DNA of 29,617 nt from 66-474 sp035606235 (GCA_035606235.1 DATNFU010000046.1:1-29617), one strand, 5' to 3'. Shown: positions 15,928-25,909, counted from the first letter of the stretch. A program made the numbers and translations. The notes: a model not told the origin generated them from the sequence alone.

Positions 15928-16560
15928 TCACGCCGCCTGCTTCTCCGCCAGTTCCGCATCCAGCGCCGCGGCACGCTGCATCGCCGGACGTGCCGCGACC
16001 CGCTCCACGTATTCGCGCAGCACGTTCGATTCGGGTACCAGTTTGAACGCCAGCGCCCAGTTCAATGCGCCGCCCCACAGCACGTCCGCCGCGGTGAAGC
16101 TCTCGCCCAGTAACCACGGGCCGTGCGCCAGTTGCGTGGTCAACGCGTTGATCACGCTGTCGTAGTCGCCGTAGCCGCAGGCCATCTGCGGCAGCGGCGC
16201 GCGCTCATAGGAACGGTCGATCAGCGCCGGTTCGAAACATGAGCCGTAAAACACCATCCAGCGCAGGTAGGCGCCGCGCAGCGGGTCGTTGATGGCCGGC
16301 GCAAGTCCTGCTTCCGGAAATGCATCCGCCAGATACAACATGATCGCCGGCTGTTCGGTGATCAGCACACCGTGATGGCGGATCGCCGGCACCTTGCCCA
16401 TCGAATTGATGGCCAGGTAATCGGGCGTACGCTGCTCGCCACGCTTCAGATCCAGTACCACCAGATCGTAGCGGACATTCAGTTCTTCCAGCAGCGAACG
16501 GGTGATGCCGGCGCGACTGTTCGGCGAATGGAAAAAAGTGATTTCGGGGTGCGGTTTCAT
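15928..16560 (-). CDS. glutathione S-transferase family protein
   Basis: 210 residues. The N-terminal thioredoxin-like domain (residues 1-80) shows ITFFHSPNSRAGITRSLLEE, the glutathione-contact segment INSMGKVPAIRHHG with its cis-proline, and ITEQPAIMLYLADAFPE. The C-terminal helical domain has WLLGESFTAADVLWGGALNW, the N-capping box region of GSTs. The predicted catalytic residue is the Ser/Asn in SPNSRAG rather than Tyr or Cys. It is the last gene of a tight operon, starting two bases after the NIPSNAP stop. Conjugation or isomerisation of a small electrophile or aromatic compound is possible; the substrate is unknown. Confidence 0.9.
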   Translation of the reverse strand: MKPHPEITFFHSPNSRAGITRSLLEELNVRYDLVVLDLKRGEQRTPDYLAINSMGKVPAIRHHGVLITEQPAIMLYLADAFPEAGLAPAINDPLRGAYLRWMVFYGSCFEPALIDRSYERAPLPQMACGYGDYDSVINALTTQLAHGPWLLGESFTAADVLWGGALNWALAFKLVPESNVLREYVERVAARPAMQRAAALDAELAEKQAA

Positions 16561-16562
16561 GC

Positions 16563-17336
16563 CTAGTTCTCCGTGACGGGGACAAGGGGTGCAATGGCGC
16601 CACGCAACAGCGAGCGCGCGGTAGGCGTCAGACGCAGCGCCTGCGGTGGCGCGATCAGCCGGTGGCGCAATCCGGGCGCAATGGAGTCGCGCCAGCGCGA
16701 CGAATGCGTCAGCGCCGCAATGTGTCTTGCATACGCTGCGTGATCGGCGAATCCCGCGAACCAGGCGAACACGTGCTCGCCTTCACGCACCGGCAGCGCG
16801 GGAAAATTGTTCGGTTCGTAACAGGTGGCCAGGCGAACCAGCGGCGGCGCGCCCGAGGCGATCAACGCGGGCTCGACGACATCCGCGAAGAAAGCCAGGA
16901 ATTCCCGATCCACCGGCGCATCGAAGGCGTAGAGCGTGGCAACGATCAATTCAGAGGACGCGTCGCCATGGCCGATGGGCGCGCGGCGTGCGGCGGATAG
17001 ATCAAAACCCGAATCCGGCGCGACCGGACGCAACAGCAGCACATTGTCCGAATCGAGCATGGTCGCGTTCGCGGCTTCGCGATGCGCTTTCCAGACCGGG
17101 CCGCCATAGAAGGCAGCCAAGCTCCGCGCGCGCGACGGCATGTCGGGAAAATCACGCAACCAGACGAAGCGGTCCGCGTTGTCGAGGTCCCGAAACTGGC
17201 CGAGCACGCGCATGCCCAGCGCCTCCTGGCTCTCGACGAATTCGCGGTCGAACAAGTCGATCAGCGTTTCGCGCGCACCCGGATGCAATGTGTACTGGCG
17301 CAACTCGACGATCGGGCTGCAAGACTGAAGACTCAT
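16563..17336 (-). CDS. NIPSNAP family protein
   Basis: 257 residues. The N-terminal ferredoxin-like alpha/beta-barrel half shows the NIPSNAP pattern: VELRQYTLHPGARETLIDLF, then GMRVLGQFRDLDNADRFVWL, then MPSRARSLAAFYGGPVWKAH. The C-terminal half repeats a similar fold more loosely (VATLYAFDAPVDREFLAFF, FAWFAGFADHAAYARH). NIPSNAP proteins are small dimeric proteins of mostly unknown function; bacterial ones are found near oxidoreductases. The start overlaps the stop of the preceding DUF1579-like gene (ATGA), and the GST gene follows after two bases, so the three are translated as a unit. It is probably cytoplasmic, since no signal peptide is visible. Confidence 0.85.
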   Translation of the reverse strand: MSLQSCSPIVELRQYTLHPGARETLIDLFDREFVESQEALGMRVLGQFRDLDNADRFVWLRDFPDMPSRARSLAAFYGGPVWKAHREAANATMLDSDNVLLLRPVAPDSGFDLSAARRAPIGHGDASSELIVATLYAFDAPVDREFLAFFADVVEPALIASGAPPLVRLATCYEPNNFPALPVREGEHVFAWFAGFADHAAYARHIAALTHSSRWRDSIAPGLRHRLIAPPQALRLTPTARSLLRGAIAPLVPVTEN

Positions 17337-17836
17337 GTCGCCACCTCGCTGCTCAATCGCTCGAATCTCATCACCCAGTTGGTCTCCCAGGTCGCGCCAC
17401 CGTCGGGAGAAAACGCCTGTTCCCAGCGCGGCCGCTCCGGATCAAGCGAGTTCCAGACAAACCGCACCCGCACCGGCGCGCCTTCGTGCTGATCCAGCCC
17501 TTCAAAAATGCCGGTGCCGTCCGCAAAGCCGCCGCTCACCGGCGGCTCCAGAATTCCGCGGCGGTTATCGGCCCACCAGATGCTCCACCGCCGCGCACCC
17601 GGATCGAATAGGCGCAACGACATGCCAATGAAATGCGTGTCGCCAAAATCATCGGTGGCGATTTCGTCGCGATTGCCCATGCCGCCGAGGATCGGATGGC
17701 AGGTCGCGCGTGCGTCGAAAAAATCCCATTCCGTGCAACCCGCCAGTCGCACGCGCAAGCGTTCGTTGCGCACGCGCCAGTGGCCGTGCAGGAAATCAAA
17801 ATCGCGCGGAGCCGCATGCGGCGCGGGCTTGCTCAT
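17333..17836 (-). CDS. DUF1579-like (lipocalin-fold) conserved protein
   Basis: 167 residues. FDFLHGHWRVRNERLR at the start, GCTEWDFFDARATCHPILGG, and the pattern FDPGARRWSIWWADNRRG with GTGIFEGLD resemble the DUF1579 family of small beta-barrel proteins; many homologues end like this one with EQAFSPDGGATWETNWVMRF. No catalytic residues are obvious. A lipocalin-like barrel would bind a small hydrophobic ligand (inference). The start codon overlaps the stop of the 61-residue ORF upstream, and its own stop overlaps the NIPSNAP start, both ATGA, indicating a translationally coupled operon. No signal peptide. Family assignment is moderate. Confidence 0.75.
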   Translation of the reverse strand: MSKPAPHAAPRDFDFLHGHWRVRNERLRVRLAGCTEWDFFDARATCHPILGGMGNRDEIATDDFGDTHFIGMSLRLFDPGARRWSIWWADNRRGILEPPVSGGFADGTGIFEGLDQHEGAPVRVRFVWNSLDPERPRWEQAFSPDGGATWETNWVMRFERLSSEVAT

Positions 17837-18018
17837 GCCGCGCTCCTCGCCAGGCGCGGCCCGTTGATCGCCGCCGCGGCCTTTCGCCCGGCTGGCATGC
17901 GCTTGCCACGTACTTGGCTGGCGCCCCAGCTGTGCGCGCGACCGTCCAGCAGTGTTCCCAGTTCCGCGAGTGCCCGCCAGGCGTCGATCCAGCGCACGTC
18001 CCGGTATTTGCTGTCCAT
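17833..18018 (-). CDS. small hypothetical protein heading the DUF1579/NIPSNAP/GST operon
   Basis: 61 residues, starting KYRDVRWIDAWRALAEL after MDS, with a short helical N-terminal half and a basic Gly/Ala-rich C-terminal half (QVRGKRMPAGRKAAAAING). I do not recognise a family. Two things make it a real gene candidate: AAGGAAG five bases before ATG 18018 is the best ribosome-binding site nearby, and its stop overlaps the DUF1579-like start as ATGA. It could act as a leader ORF that couples translation, or as a small basic protein binding nucleic acid or a partner. A start eight codons upstream is also open but lacks a ribosome-binding site. Confidence 0.6.
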   Translation of the reverse strand: MDSKYRDVRWIDAWRALAELGTLLDGRAHSWGASQVRGKRMPAGRKAAAAINGPRLARSAA

Positions 18019-18064
18019 CGTTTCTTCCTTGCGATCCATCATGGGAATGACAGTCTGGATACCG

Positions 18065-18090
18065 GCTGCTGACAGCGTGTTGTCAGCAGC
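18065..18090. promoter_or_regulatory. perfect 10-bp inverted repeat in the fbp / small-ORF divergent gap
   Basis: Arms GCTGCTGACA and TGTCAGCAGC are exact inverted repeats around the 6-base spacer GCGTGT. The element lies 46 bases upstream of the 61-residue ORF and 130 bases upstream of fbp. This is the spacing of an operator over the leftward promoter. It has no T-run, so it is not a terminator. The cognate regulator is unknown; the YafY/WYL protein at 15046-15744 is one candidate. I see no convincing promoter boxes in the rest of the 202-base gap. Confidence 0.5.
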
Positions 18091-18220
18091 GCAATCGCAA
18101 CCCCGTTCCGGTCGGCGTTGCTCCTGGCTCGCACATTGCCGACACGCGACATGACGGCATCTCGCTAAAACCCGGCCTACCCGCGACAATGCGCGTTTCC
18201 TTTGCCGCAAGAACGCAGCC

Positions 18221-19261
18221 ATGGCCATGCCCACACCGGTGTCGCTCACCCAGTTTCTGATCGAAGAGCAGCGCCAGCACGGCGCGGTGAATGCCGATCT
18301 GCGCCTGCTGATCGAGGTGGTCGCACGCGCCTGCAAGCGCATCGCGATCGCGGTGGGCAAGGGCGCTCTGGATGGCGTGCTCGGCAACGCGGGAACGCCA
18401 GATTCAATCAGCGTGAACGTGCAGGGCGAGGCACAAAAAAAACTGGATGTGATCTCCAACGAGATCCTGCTGGAAGCCAACGCCTGGGGCGGGCACCTGG
18501 CCGCCTGCGCGTCGGAGGAGATGGAAGATCCGCATCCGATTCCGGATGCCTATCCGAAAGGCAATTACCTGCTGCTGTTCGATCCGCTGGATGGGTCAAG
18601 CAACATTGACGTCAATATTTCGGTCGGCACGATCTTCTCGGTGCTGCGGGCGCCGGACGATGTGGCGCAACCGCAGGCGCGCGATTTTCTGCAGGCCGGC
18701 ACGCAACAGGTCGCGGCGGGCTATTGCGTCTATGGGCCGAGCACGATGCTGGTGCTGACCACGGGGCACGGCGTGCATGCGTTCACGCTGGACCGGGAGT
18801 TGGGTAGCTTCATGCTGACCTCGCGCAATCTCTCCATTCCCGCCGATACCGGGGAATTCGCGATCAACCTGTCCAACCGGCGCTTCTGGGAAGCGCCGAT
18901 GCAGCGCTACGTGGATGAATTGCTGGCCGGCAAGCAAGGCCCACGCGGCAAGGATTTCAACATGCGCTGGGTAGCGAGCATGGTGGCGGACGTGCATCGC
19001 ATCCTCACCCGCGGCGGCATCTTCATCTATCCGCTCGACGCCAAAACCGCGCAACAAGGCGGCAAGCTGCGCTTGATGTACGAAGCCAACCCGATGGCGA
19101 TGATCGTGGAGCAGGCCGGCGGCGCGGCCAGCACCGGACGCAAGCGCATCCTCGACGTGATGCCGGAAAAATTGCATCAGCGCGTACCGGTGTTTCTGGG
19201 TTCGAAAAACGAAGTCGAGTTGGTAGCGGGCTATCACCTGCAAGCCGACGCGGCGGCTTGA
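18221..19261 (+). CDS. fbp: class 1 fructose-1,6-bisphosphatase
   Basis: 346 residues, close to the usual size for class I FBPase. The metal-binding signature DPLDGSSN is at residues 121-128, with ASEEMED upstream supplying metal ligands. RGGIFIYPLDAKTAQQGGKLRLMYEANPMA (as RGGIFIYPLDAK and GGKLRLMYEANPMA) is the substrate-binding region, followed by EQAGGAASTGRKRILDVMPE. The enzyme removes the 1-phosphate of fructose 1,6-bisphosphate, the committed step of gluconeogenesis, in the cytoplasm with Mg2+. ATG 18221 is followed by a second ATG two codons later; the Shine-Dalgarno is weak. acsA nearby also serves growth on acetate and other gluconeogenic carbon, though the two are not in one operon. 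Confidence 0.96.
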   Translation: MAMPTPVSLTQFLIEEQRQHGAVNADLRLLIEVVARACKRIAIAVGKGALDGVLGNAGTPDSISVNVQGEAQKKLDVISNEILLEANAWGGHLAACASEEMEDPHPIPDAYPKGNYLLLFDPLDGSSNIDVNISVGTIFSVLRAPDDVAQPQARDFLQAGTQQVAAGYCVYGPSTMLVLTTGHGVHAFTLDRELGSFMLTSRNLSIPADTGEFAINLSNRRFWEAPMQRYVDELLAGKQGPRGKDFNMRWVASMVADVHRILTRGGIFIYPLDAKTAQQGGKLRLMYEANPMAMIVEQAGGAASTGRKRILDVMPEKLHQRVPVFLGSKNEVELVAGYHLQADAAA

Positions 19262-19353
19262 GCGCTCCATCGCCTTCATGTGCCGGGCTTCACTTGGCAC
19301 GTTTCATCGCGAGCGGTACTGTCGGGAATTGCAAAGCAACTGGAAAGCCCGCC

Positions 19354-21408
19354 ATGAATGCCCTTGCCTGTCGCGCGATCGGTCCGATGTTGGCGGTTGC
19401 GCTCGCGTTCGCGCCGACCGTGCGGGCCGCGGCGGATCCACACGTCGCGACTGAATCGCAGATCGAGCAGATCCTTGCACAGCGCGAGCAGGTGCAGGAA
19501 ATCCCGGCCGTCGCGCTATCACACGACGGCCATTATCTCGCCTGGGTCGTGTCGCATCACGACGACACACGGCTGCAACTGGCGAATCCGGTCGGCCAAA
19601 GTGTACGCACCGTCGCGATCCCCGACCATTGCAAGGAGGAGGACCTGCGCTGGGCACCCGGTGCGGACACGCTGGCCGTGCTCACCCGCTGCAAGGTGGA
19701 CCCGAGCAACACCAAGCCGATTCATGGCGCGATCTGGTTGCTGGATGCCGCATCCGGCCAGCCGCGCAAGCTCGCCGATCTCGAAGGCTTCGCACAAGGC
19801 ATGCAGTGGAGCACAGACGGCAACCGAATTATGTTCCTGTACGTACCGGGCGCAACGCGCCTGGCGGAGGCCACCGCATCAGGCAATCCACGGGTGGGCG
19901 AGATCGGCGTCGAAAACGAGCAGGTGCAGCGCGTCGCGACGGTCGCGATTTCCGGGGGCGCGCCACAGGTGCTGACCCCGGATGGTTTGTTCGTATACGA
20001 ATTCAGGTTGTCGCCAACCGGCGATCGGATTGCATTCACCGCCGCGCCTCCACCCGGCGATGACAACTGGTGGACGGCCACGCTTTACCTGCAGCAGGCA
20101 AACGCCGGCGCGCAACCCAAGGAGATCGTCGATCCCGCCGCCACAACAGGCCCATTGCGCGGATTGCAGATCGCGTTGCCGCGCTGGTCGCCGAGCGGGG
20201 CGCGGATCTTTTTCATCGGCGGTCTGATGAGCGATCGCGGCGCGACCGGCGGCGACATTTACAGCGTGTCGGCAAACGGCGGCACGCCGGTGGATATGAC
20301 CGCCGGCGTCCACGTGACGCCTTCGTGGTTCACCTTCATGGACCCGGGTACTCTGCTGGTCAGCCAGATTGCCGGCGGCAGTGCGCAGCTTGCCGAATAC
20401 GCGATCAATGGCAGCGCGTCGGCCGCGCAAACAAAAACCTGGTTCACGGTACCCGGCGTGATCGGCGATGGACGTGCCGCGCTCGCGATATCGGTCGCGC
20501 AAGATCGCGGGACGACCCGCATCGCCTACGCCCAGAATGCCTTCGACCAACCGCCGGAAGTGCATGCGGGATTACTTGTCGCGACCCCGCCGTCCGCGGT
20601 CACTTCGATCAACGCCGCGCTGAAATCGAGCTGGGGCCAGTCCCGTTCGGTGGAGTGGAACAACGGCGGTTTCCACGTGCAGGGCTGGCTGCTTTATCCG
20701 GCCAACTACGATCCCCATAAAAAATATCCGTTGATCGTCTACGTACACGGCGGCCCATCCTCCGCAACGCTGCCGAGCTGGAGCAACAACGCCACCGCGT
20801 ACTCGACCTTCGGTTATTTCGTGCTGCTGCCCAATCCGCGCGGCAGCTTCGGTCAAGGCGAACCGTATGCGCAGGCGATCCGCAATGAAATGGGTTATGG
20901 CGATCTGCGCGACATCCTGGCCGGCGTTGATACGGTCGAAAAGCTCGCGCCGATCGACGATCATCACCTGGGATTGACCGGCTGGAGCTACGGCGGCTTC
21001 ATGAGCATGTTCGCGCCAACCCAGACGAATCGTTTTCGCGCGGTGGTGGCCGGCGCGGGGATCTCTGATTGGCAGAGCTATTACGGTGAAAACCAGATCG
21101 ACAAATGGATGATCCCGTTCTTCGGCGCATCGCTATACGATGATCCGGCGGCTTACGCGAAAAGTTCGGCGATCGATTACATCAAGCACGATCACACGCC
21201 GGCGCTGATCGTGGTCGGCGAGCGCGATGAGGAATGTCCCGCGCCGCAATCGTTCGAATACTGGCACGCGCTGAAAACGCTGGGCGTGCCGACTACCCTG
21301 GTGGTGTATGCCAATCAGGGCCATCACATCGCGGACCCTGCAGATCAGCGCGACATCCTGCGGCGCTCGCTGGCGTGGTTCGACCACTACTTGATAGCGA
21401 ACCCTTGA
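19354..21408 (+). CDS. exported S9 family (prolyl oligopeptidase-type) serine peptidase
   Basis: 684 residues with a Sec signal peptide (ACRAIGPMLAVALAFAPTVRA, cut near residue 27). The N-terminal part (to about 430) is a beta-propeller of WD/YVTN-like strands (LAWVVSHHDDTRLQLANPVG, QWSTDGNRIMFLYVPG, LSPTGDRIAFTAAPP). The C-terminal alpha/beta hydrolase domain has GWSYGG (Ser545), Asp625 in GERDEECP and His657 in NQGHHIADP. This triad and arrangement fit dipeptidyl or acyl aminoacyl peptidases of the S9 group, which trim short peptides in the periplasm. ATG 19354 is chosen because the signal peptide follows and GGAAAG is six bases upstream; a longer in-frame start overlapping fbp is unlikely. 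The 92-base gap after fbp contains a GTGCC/GGCAC hairpin. Confidence 0.92.
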   Translation: MNALACRAIGPMLAVALAFAPTVRAAADPHVATESQIEQILAQREQVQEIPAVALSHDGHYLAWVVSHHDDTRLQLANPVGQSVRTVAIPDHCKEEDLRWAPGADTLAVLTRCKVDPSNTKPIHGAIWLLDAASGQPRKLADLEGFAQGMQWSTDGNRIMFLYVPGATRLAEATASGNPRVGEIGVENEQVQRVATVAISGGAPQVLTPDGLFVYEFRLSPTGDRIAFTAAPPPGDDNWWTATLYLQQANAGAQPKEIVDPAATTGPLRGLQIALPRWSPSGARIFFIGGLMSDRGATGGDIYSVSANGGTPVDMTAGVHVTPSWFTFMDPGTLLVSQIAGGSAQLAEYAINGSASAAQTKTWFTVPGVIGDGRAALAISVAQDRGTTRIAYAQNAFDQPPEVHAGLLVATPPSAVTSINAALKSSWGQSRSVEWNNGGFHVQGWLLYPANYDPHKKYPLIVYVHGGPSSATLPSWSNNATAYSTFGYFVLLPNPRGSFGQGEPYAQAIRNEMGYGDLRDILAGVDTVEKLAPIDDHHLGLTGWSYGGFMSMFAPTQTNRFRAVVAGAGISDWQSYYGENQIDKWMIPFFGASLYDDPAAYAKSSAIDYIKHDHTPALIVVGERDEECPAPQSFEYWHALKTLGVPTTLVVYANQGHHIADPADQRDILRRSLAWFDHYLIANP

Positions 21409-21461
21409 TGGAACGGCGTCGTGTGAACATTGAAAAGCGCGGACAGGAACTCTGTTTTAAT

Positions 21462-21478
21462 TCACCCGATCGGGGTGA
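21462..21478. terminator. short hairpin between convergent genes
   Basis: TCACCC and GGGTGA pair around a 5-base loop, between the S9 peptidase stop and the stop of the small minus-strand gene. TTTTAA precedes it on plus, but no T-run follows on either strand. A weak bidirectional terminator is possible. Confidence 0.3.
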
Positions 21479-21483
21479 TCGAA

Positions 21484-21660
21484 TCAATTGGATGGGGGAT
21501 CCTTCCGCCGTGTGCGCGACACGCCGGTGAGAATACCGATGCCCAGCAACACCACTACACCGACCACGATCCATTGCGTCGGCAGGTGCGCAAGCCAGGC
21601 GCCGTAAGCCAGCCCGCAGATCACCACGATCGAACCCAGCAGATAAAGCGCGAACGACAT
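21484..21660 (-). CDS. small two-helix membrane protein
   Basis: 58 residues: two hydrophobic helices (SFALYLLGSIVVICGLAYGA, and IVVGVVVLLGIGILTGV) joined by a short loop LAHLPTQW, and a basic tail TRRKDPPSN. From memory, similar short proteins occur in Xanthomonadaceae genomes without assigned function; a search is needed to confirm that. ATG 21660 is supported by GGGAGA six bases upstream. An in-frame upstream extension to 21813 overlaps the radical SAM gene and is not supported. Positive charges at the C-terminus suggest both ends face the cytoplasm. It lies 49 bases downstream of the radical SAM gene on the same strand. Confidence 0.75.
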   Translation of the reverse strand: MSFALYLLGSIVVICGLAYGAWLAHLPTQWIVVGVVVLLGIGILTGVSRTRRKDPPSN

Positions 21661-21709
21661 ACGATGTCTCCCGCAAATGGATGCGAGCCGATGGTAACCC
21701 AGCTTGCCT

Positions 21710-22819
21710 TCAAAAAAGCTGGCCTTGAGGCGATGGCCGGTGCGGTGGCGCAAAGCGTGTGCAATCCAGCTCCAGGCCACCGCGCCGTGCGTAGCCGAAT
21801 TTAGTGCAGGCAACCTCGAAGCGTCGCGCGATCAGTTGCGCGAACGCGCCTTGCCCATGCATGCGTGTGCGGAAGTCCGCATCGTAATCGCGGCCGCCGT
21901 TCATCTGCTGCACCAGGCTCATCACGTGCTCGGCGCGTTGCGGCACGTGCGCGGCCAACCATTCACGAAACAGTTGCTTCAACTCATGCGGTAACCGCAA
22001 GGTGGTGTAACCGGCGACTTTGGCGCCGGCTTCCGCCGCGGCCTGGAGCACGTGTTCCAGCTCGCGGTCGTTCAACGCCGGAATGATTGGCGCCACCAGG
22101 ACGCCGCAGGGCACGCCAGCTTCACTCAAGTTCTTGATCGCCTGGATGCGCCGGTGCGGCGCCGAGGCGCGCGGCTCCAATTTGGCAGCCAGGCGGTTAT
22201 CCAGATGCGCGCAGGAAATGAAGACATGCACCAGCTGCTGTTGCGCCATCGGCACCAGCAGGTCGAGATCGCGCTCGACCAGCGCGTTCTTGCTGACGAT
22301 CGTGCACGGATGGCGTGCTTCCAGCAGCACCTCCAGAATCGACCGCGTGATCTGGTACTCGCGCTCCGCGGGTTGATAGGGGTCGGTATTGGCGCCGATG
22401 TTGATCGGCGCACACGCGTAGCCGGATCGCGTCAGCTCCTTTCGCAGCTGTTCGGCGGCATTGATCTTGGCGAACAGCCTTGTTTCAAAATCCAGCCCCG
22501 GCGACAAATTGAGATACGCGTGCGACGGCCGTGCAAAGCAATACGTGCAGCCATGTTCGCACCCCCGATAAGGATTGATGGATTGCTCGAACGGCACATC
22601 CGGCGAATCGTTGCGGCTGATGATCGAACGTGCGCGCTCGTCAGTCACCGCGGTGACGGGCTTGGGCTTCATGCCCGGTTCCTGGTCGCCCACCCAGCCA
22701 TCGTCCTCGCCTCGCCGCACCGTCTTCTCGAAGCGACCTTCGGGGTTGCTCAGCGAGCCGCGACCCTTGAGCGGTTTGGACAACGGGGCAGTGAGGACGG
22801 GAATATTGGATGCGGTCAT
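21710..22819 (-). CDS. PA0069 family radical SAM protein
   Basis: 369 residues. The radical SAM cluster motif is Cys87, Cys91 and Cys94 in GCEHGCTYCFARPSHAY, which binds a [4Fe-4S] cluster and S-adenosylmethionine. NPYRGCEHG, SPGLDFETRLFAK and the segment INIGANTDPYQPAE are typical of the PA0069/SplB-like group. The reaction of this family is unknown, although SplB relatives repair DNA photoproducts. ATG 22819 gives the conserved N-terminus (PLKGRGSLSNPEGRFE); the Shine-Dalgarno is weak, and an extension to 23182 would run through the divergent promoter region and overlap the opposite gene. C-terminal residues include TKFGYARRGGLELD. Confidence 0.9.
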   Translation of the reverse strand: MTASNIPVLTAPLSKPLKGRGSLSNPEGRFEKTVRRGEDDGWVGDQEPGMKPKPVTAVTDERARSIISRNDSPDVPFEQSINPYRGCEHGCTYCFARPSHAYLNLSPGLDFETRLFAKINAAEQLRKELTRSGYACAPINIGANTDPYQPAEREYQITRSILEVLLEARHPCTIVSKNALVERDLDLLVPMAQQQLVHVFISCAHLDNRLAAKLEPRASAPHRRIQAIKNLSEAGVPCGVLVAPIIPALNDRELEHVLQAAAEAGAKVAGYTTLRLPHELKQLFREWLAAHVPQRAEHVMSLVQQMNGGRDYDADFRTRMHGQGAFAQLIARRFEVACTKFGYARRGGLELDCTRFAPPHRPSPQGQLF

Positions 22820-22877
22820 GGTTGCACTGTGCGCGGCGCCCGTCTCGGCAAACGCGACGAGCCGCACATGAATGCGC

Positions 22878-22905
22878 TTGCGACGCTCGCCGCTCAGGCT
22901 ATCAT
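22878..22905 (+). promoter_or_regulatory. candidate sigma70 promoter for the 84-residue membrane protein
   Basis: TTGCGA and TATCAT stand 16 bases apart, about 75 bases upstream of the start codon at 22980, within the 160-base divergent gap with the radical SAM gene. Both boxes deviate from consensus by one or two bases. The call is based on position and match only. Confidence 0.4.
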
Positions 22906-22979
22906 TTGCGTGACACGGCGCGCGTGGGATGCGGGTGGCATTCACCGCACTACCCGGGCCGGTTTCGGCGGAGAGAGTT

Positions 22980-23234
22980 ATGCGTTGGATCTTGACCGCG
23001 CTCACGTTGCTGGGGTTCCTGATTGCGTTTGCCGCGCACTCGACGGGGGCGGTCGCCTTCGGTGTGACGCTCACCTTCATCTGCGGCATCGGCGCCGCGT
23101 TGGCCTTTGTCGACGTGCAGATCCAGTCCAGCGCGCGCTCGGAATACATGACGCCGGGTGAACTGGAAGCGCTCAAGACCACATTGAAGCCGCAGGCCTC
23201 CGATACCCCACGCCTGCCCTCGCAGCAGCACTAA
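22980..23234 (+). CDS. small membrane protein of unknown function
   Basis: 84 residues: two hydrophobic helices (residues about 3-20, ILTALTLLGFLIAFAAHS, and 24-44, AFGVTLTFICGIGAALAF) followed by a soluble tail with YMTPGELEALKTTLKP. ATG 22980 is set by GGAGAG four bases upstream; the in-frame extension to 22929 is unlikely. I do not recognise a named family. The cytoplasmic tail could bind a partner. It precedes acsA by 64 bases on the same strand, so they may share a transcript, but acsA has its own good ribosome-binding site. Confidence 0.75.
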   Translation: MRWILTALTLLGFLIAFAAHSTGAVAFGVTLTFICGIGAALAFVDVQIQSSARSEYMTPGELEALKTTLKPQASDTPRLPSQQH

Positions 23235-23298
23235 TCGGAGCGCGCCGACGGCAGCTTTGCTACGCTCAGCGTGGTTCATCCACGCCAGGGAGGCCGTC

Positions 23299-25239
<1,941 letters not shown>

Positions 25240-25249
25240 CGCGCCTGAC

Positions 25250-25909
25250 ATGATTGCGCAGGATGGCTTTGTCGCCGCGACCCCCGCGCAAGTGGCGCCG
25301 CGACTTGCCGGTGCAATCCATGTTTGGCGGGTCCCCTATCAGCGCAGCGAGCGACGCGCGCCGCTGATCGCCATTTTGGCGGATTACGTCGATGCCGATC
25401 CGGCGGAGCTCGCGCTCATGAATGATGCGCACGGCAAGCCGCATTTGCTGCTGCAAGGAACCGAGCACCGCGACCTGCATTTCAACTGGAGCCATAGCGG
25501 CGACTACGCGCTGATCGCGTTGGCGCAGGACGCAATGCCGGGGATCGATATCGAGCAGCAGCGCGAGCAAGTGCGGGTCATCGAGATCGCGCAACGCTTT
25601 TTCACTCCGGACGAAGCACGTGAATTGACGGCGTGCACGGCGGACGAGCGCGAGGTGATGTTTTTCCGCCTGTGGTGCGCGAAAGAAGCCGTGTTGAAGG
25701 CGATGGGGCGCGGGCTCGCGTTCGGCCTGGAGCGCGTCGCTTTCCAGCGGCGCGGCGCCTTGTGGCAACCGGGCATTTTTGATCCGCAAGCCGGCGATCC
25801 CGATACGTGGCAGGTACTTTCCATCACGGCAGCGGCGGGCTACGCCGGCGCGCTGGCCTGGCAAGGCGCAGCCCGGCAGGTTCAGGCATGGCGGTTGTCG
25901 GGATCATGA
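25250..25909 (+). CDS. 4'-phosphopantetheinyl transferase (Sfp type)
   Basis: 219 residues. The three Sfp-family motifs are present: FNWSHSGDYALIAL, the metal-binding GIDIEQQ, and FFRLWCAKEAVLKAMGRGL. The enzyme moves the phosphopantetheine arm of CoA to a conserved Ser of acyl or peptidyl carrier proteins. No fatty-acid, polyketide or nonribosomal synthetase gene is in the window, so its partner is elsewhere; it could be the housekeeping enzyme if AcpS is absent. It starts 10 bases after acsA without a clear ribosome-binding site, which suggests translational coupling. A Rho-independent terminator lies 100 bases after the stop. Confidence 0.92.
   Translation: MIAQDGFVAATPAQVAPRLAGAIHVWRVPYQRSERRAPLIAILADYVDADPAELALMNDAHGKPHLLLQGTEHRDLHFNWSHSGDYALIALAQDAMPGIDIEQQREQVRVIEIAQRFFTPDEARELTACTADEREVMFFRLWCAKEAVLKAMGRGLAFGLERVAFQRRGALWQPGIFDPQAGDPDTWQVLSITAAAGYAGALAWQGAARQVQAWRLSGS

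Noticed and set aside
22052..23161. 369-codon plus-strand ORF antisense to the radical SAM gene
   Set aside because: No recognisable motif; it overlaps a gene with a clear CxxxCxxC cluster and the start of another supported gene.
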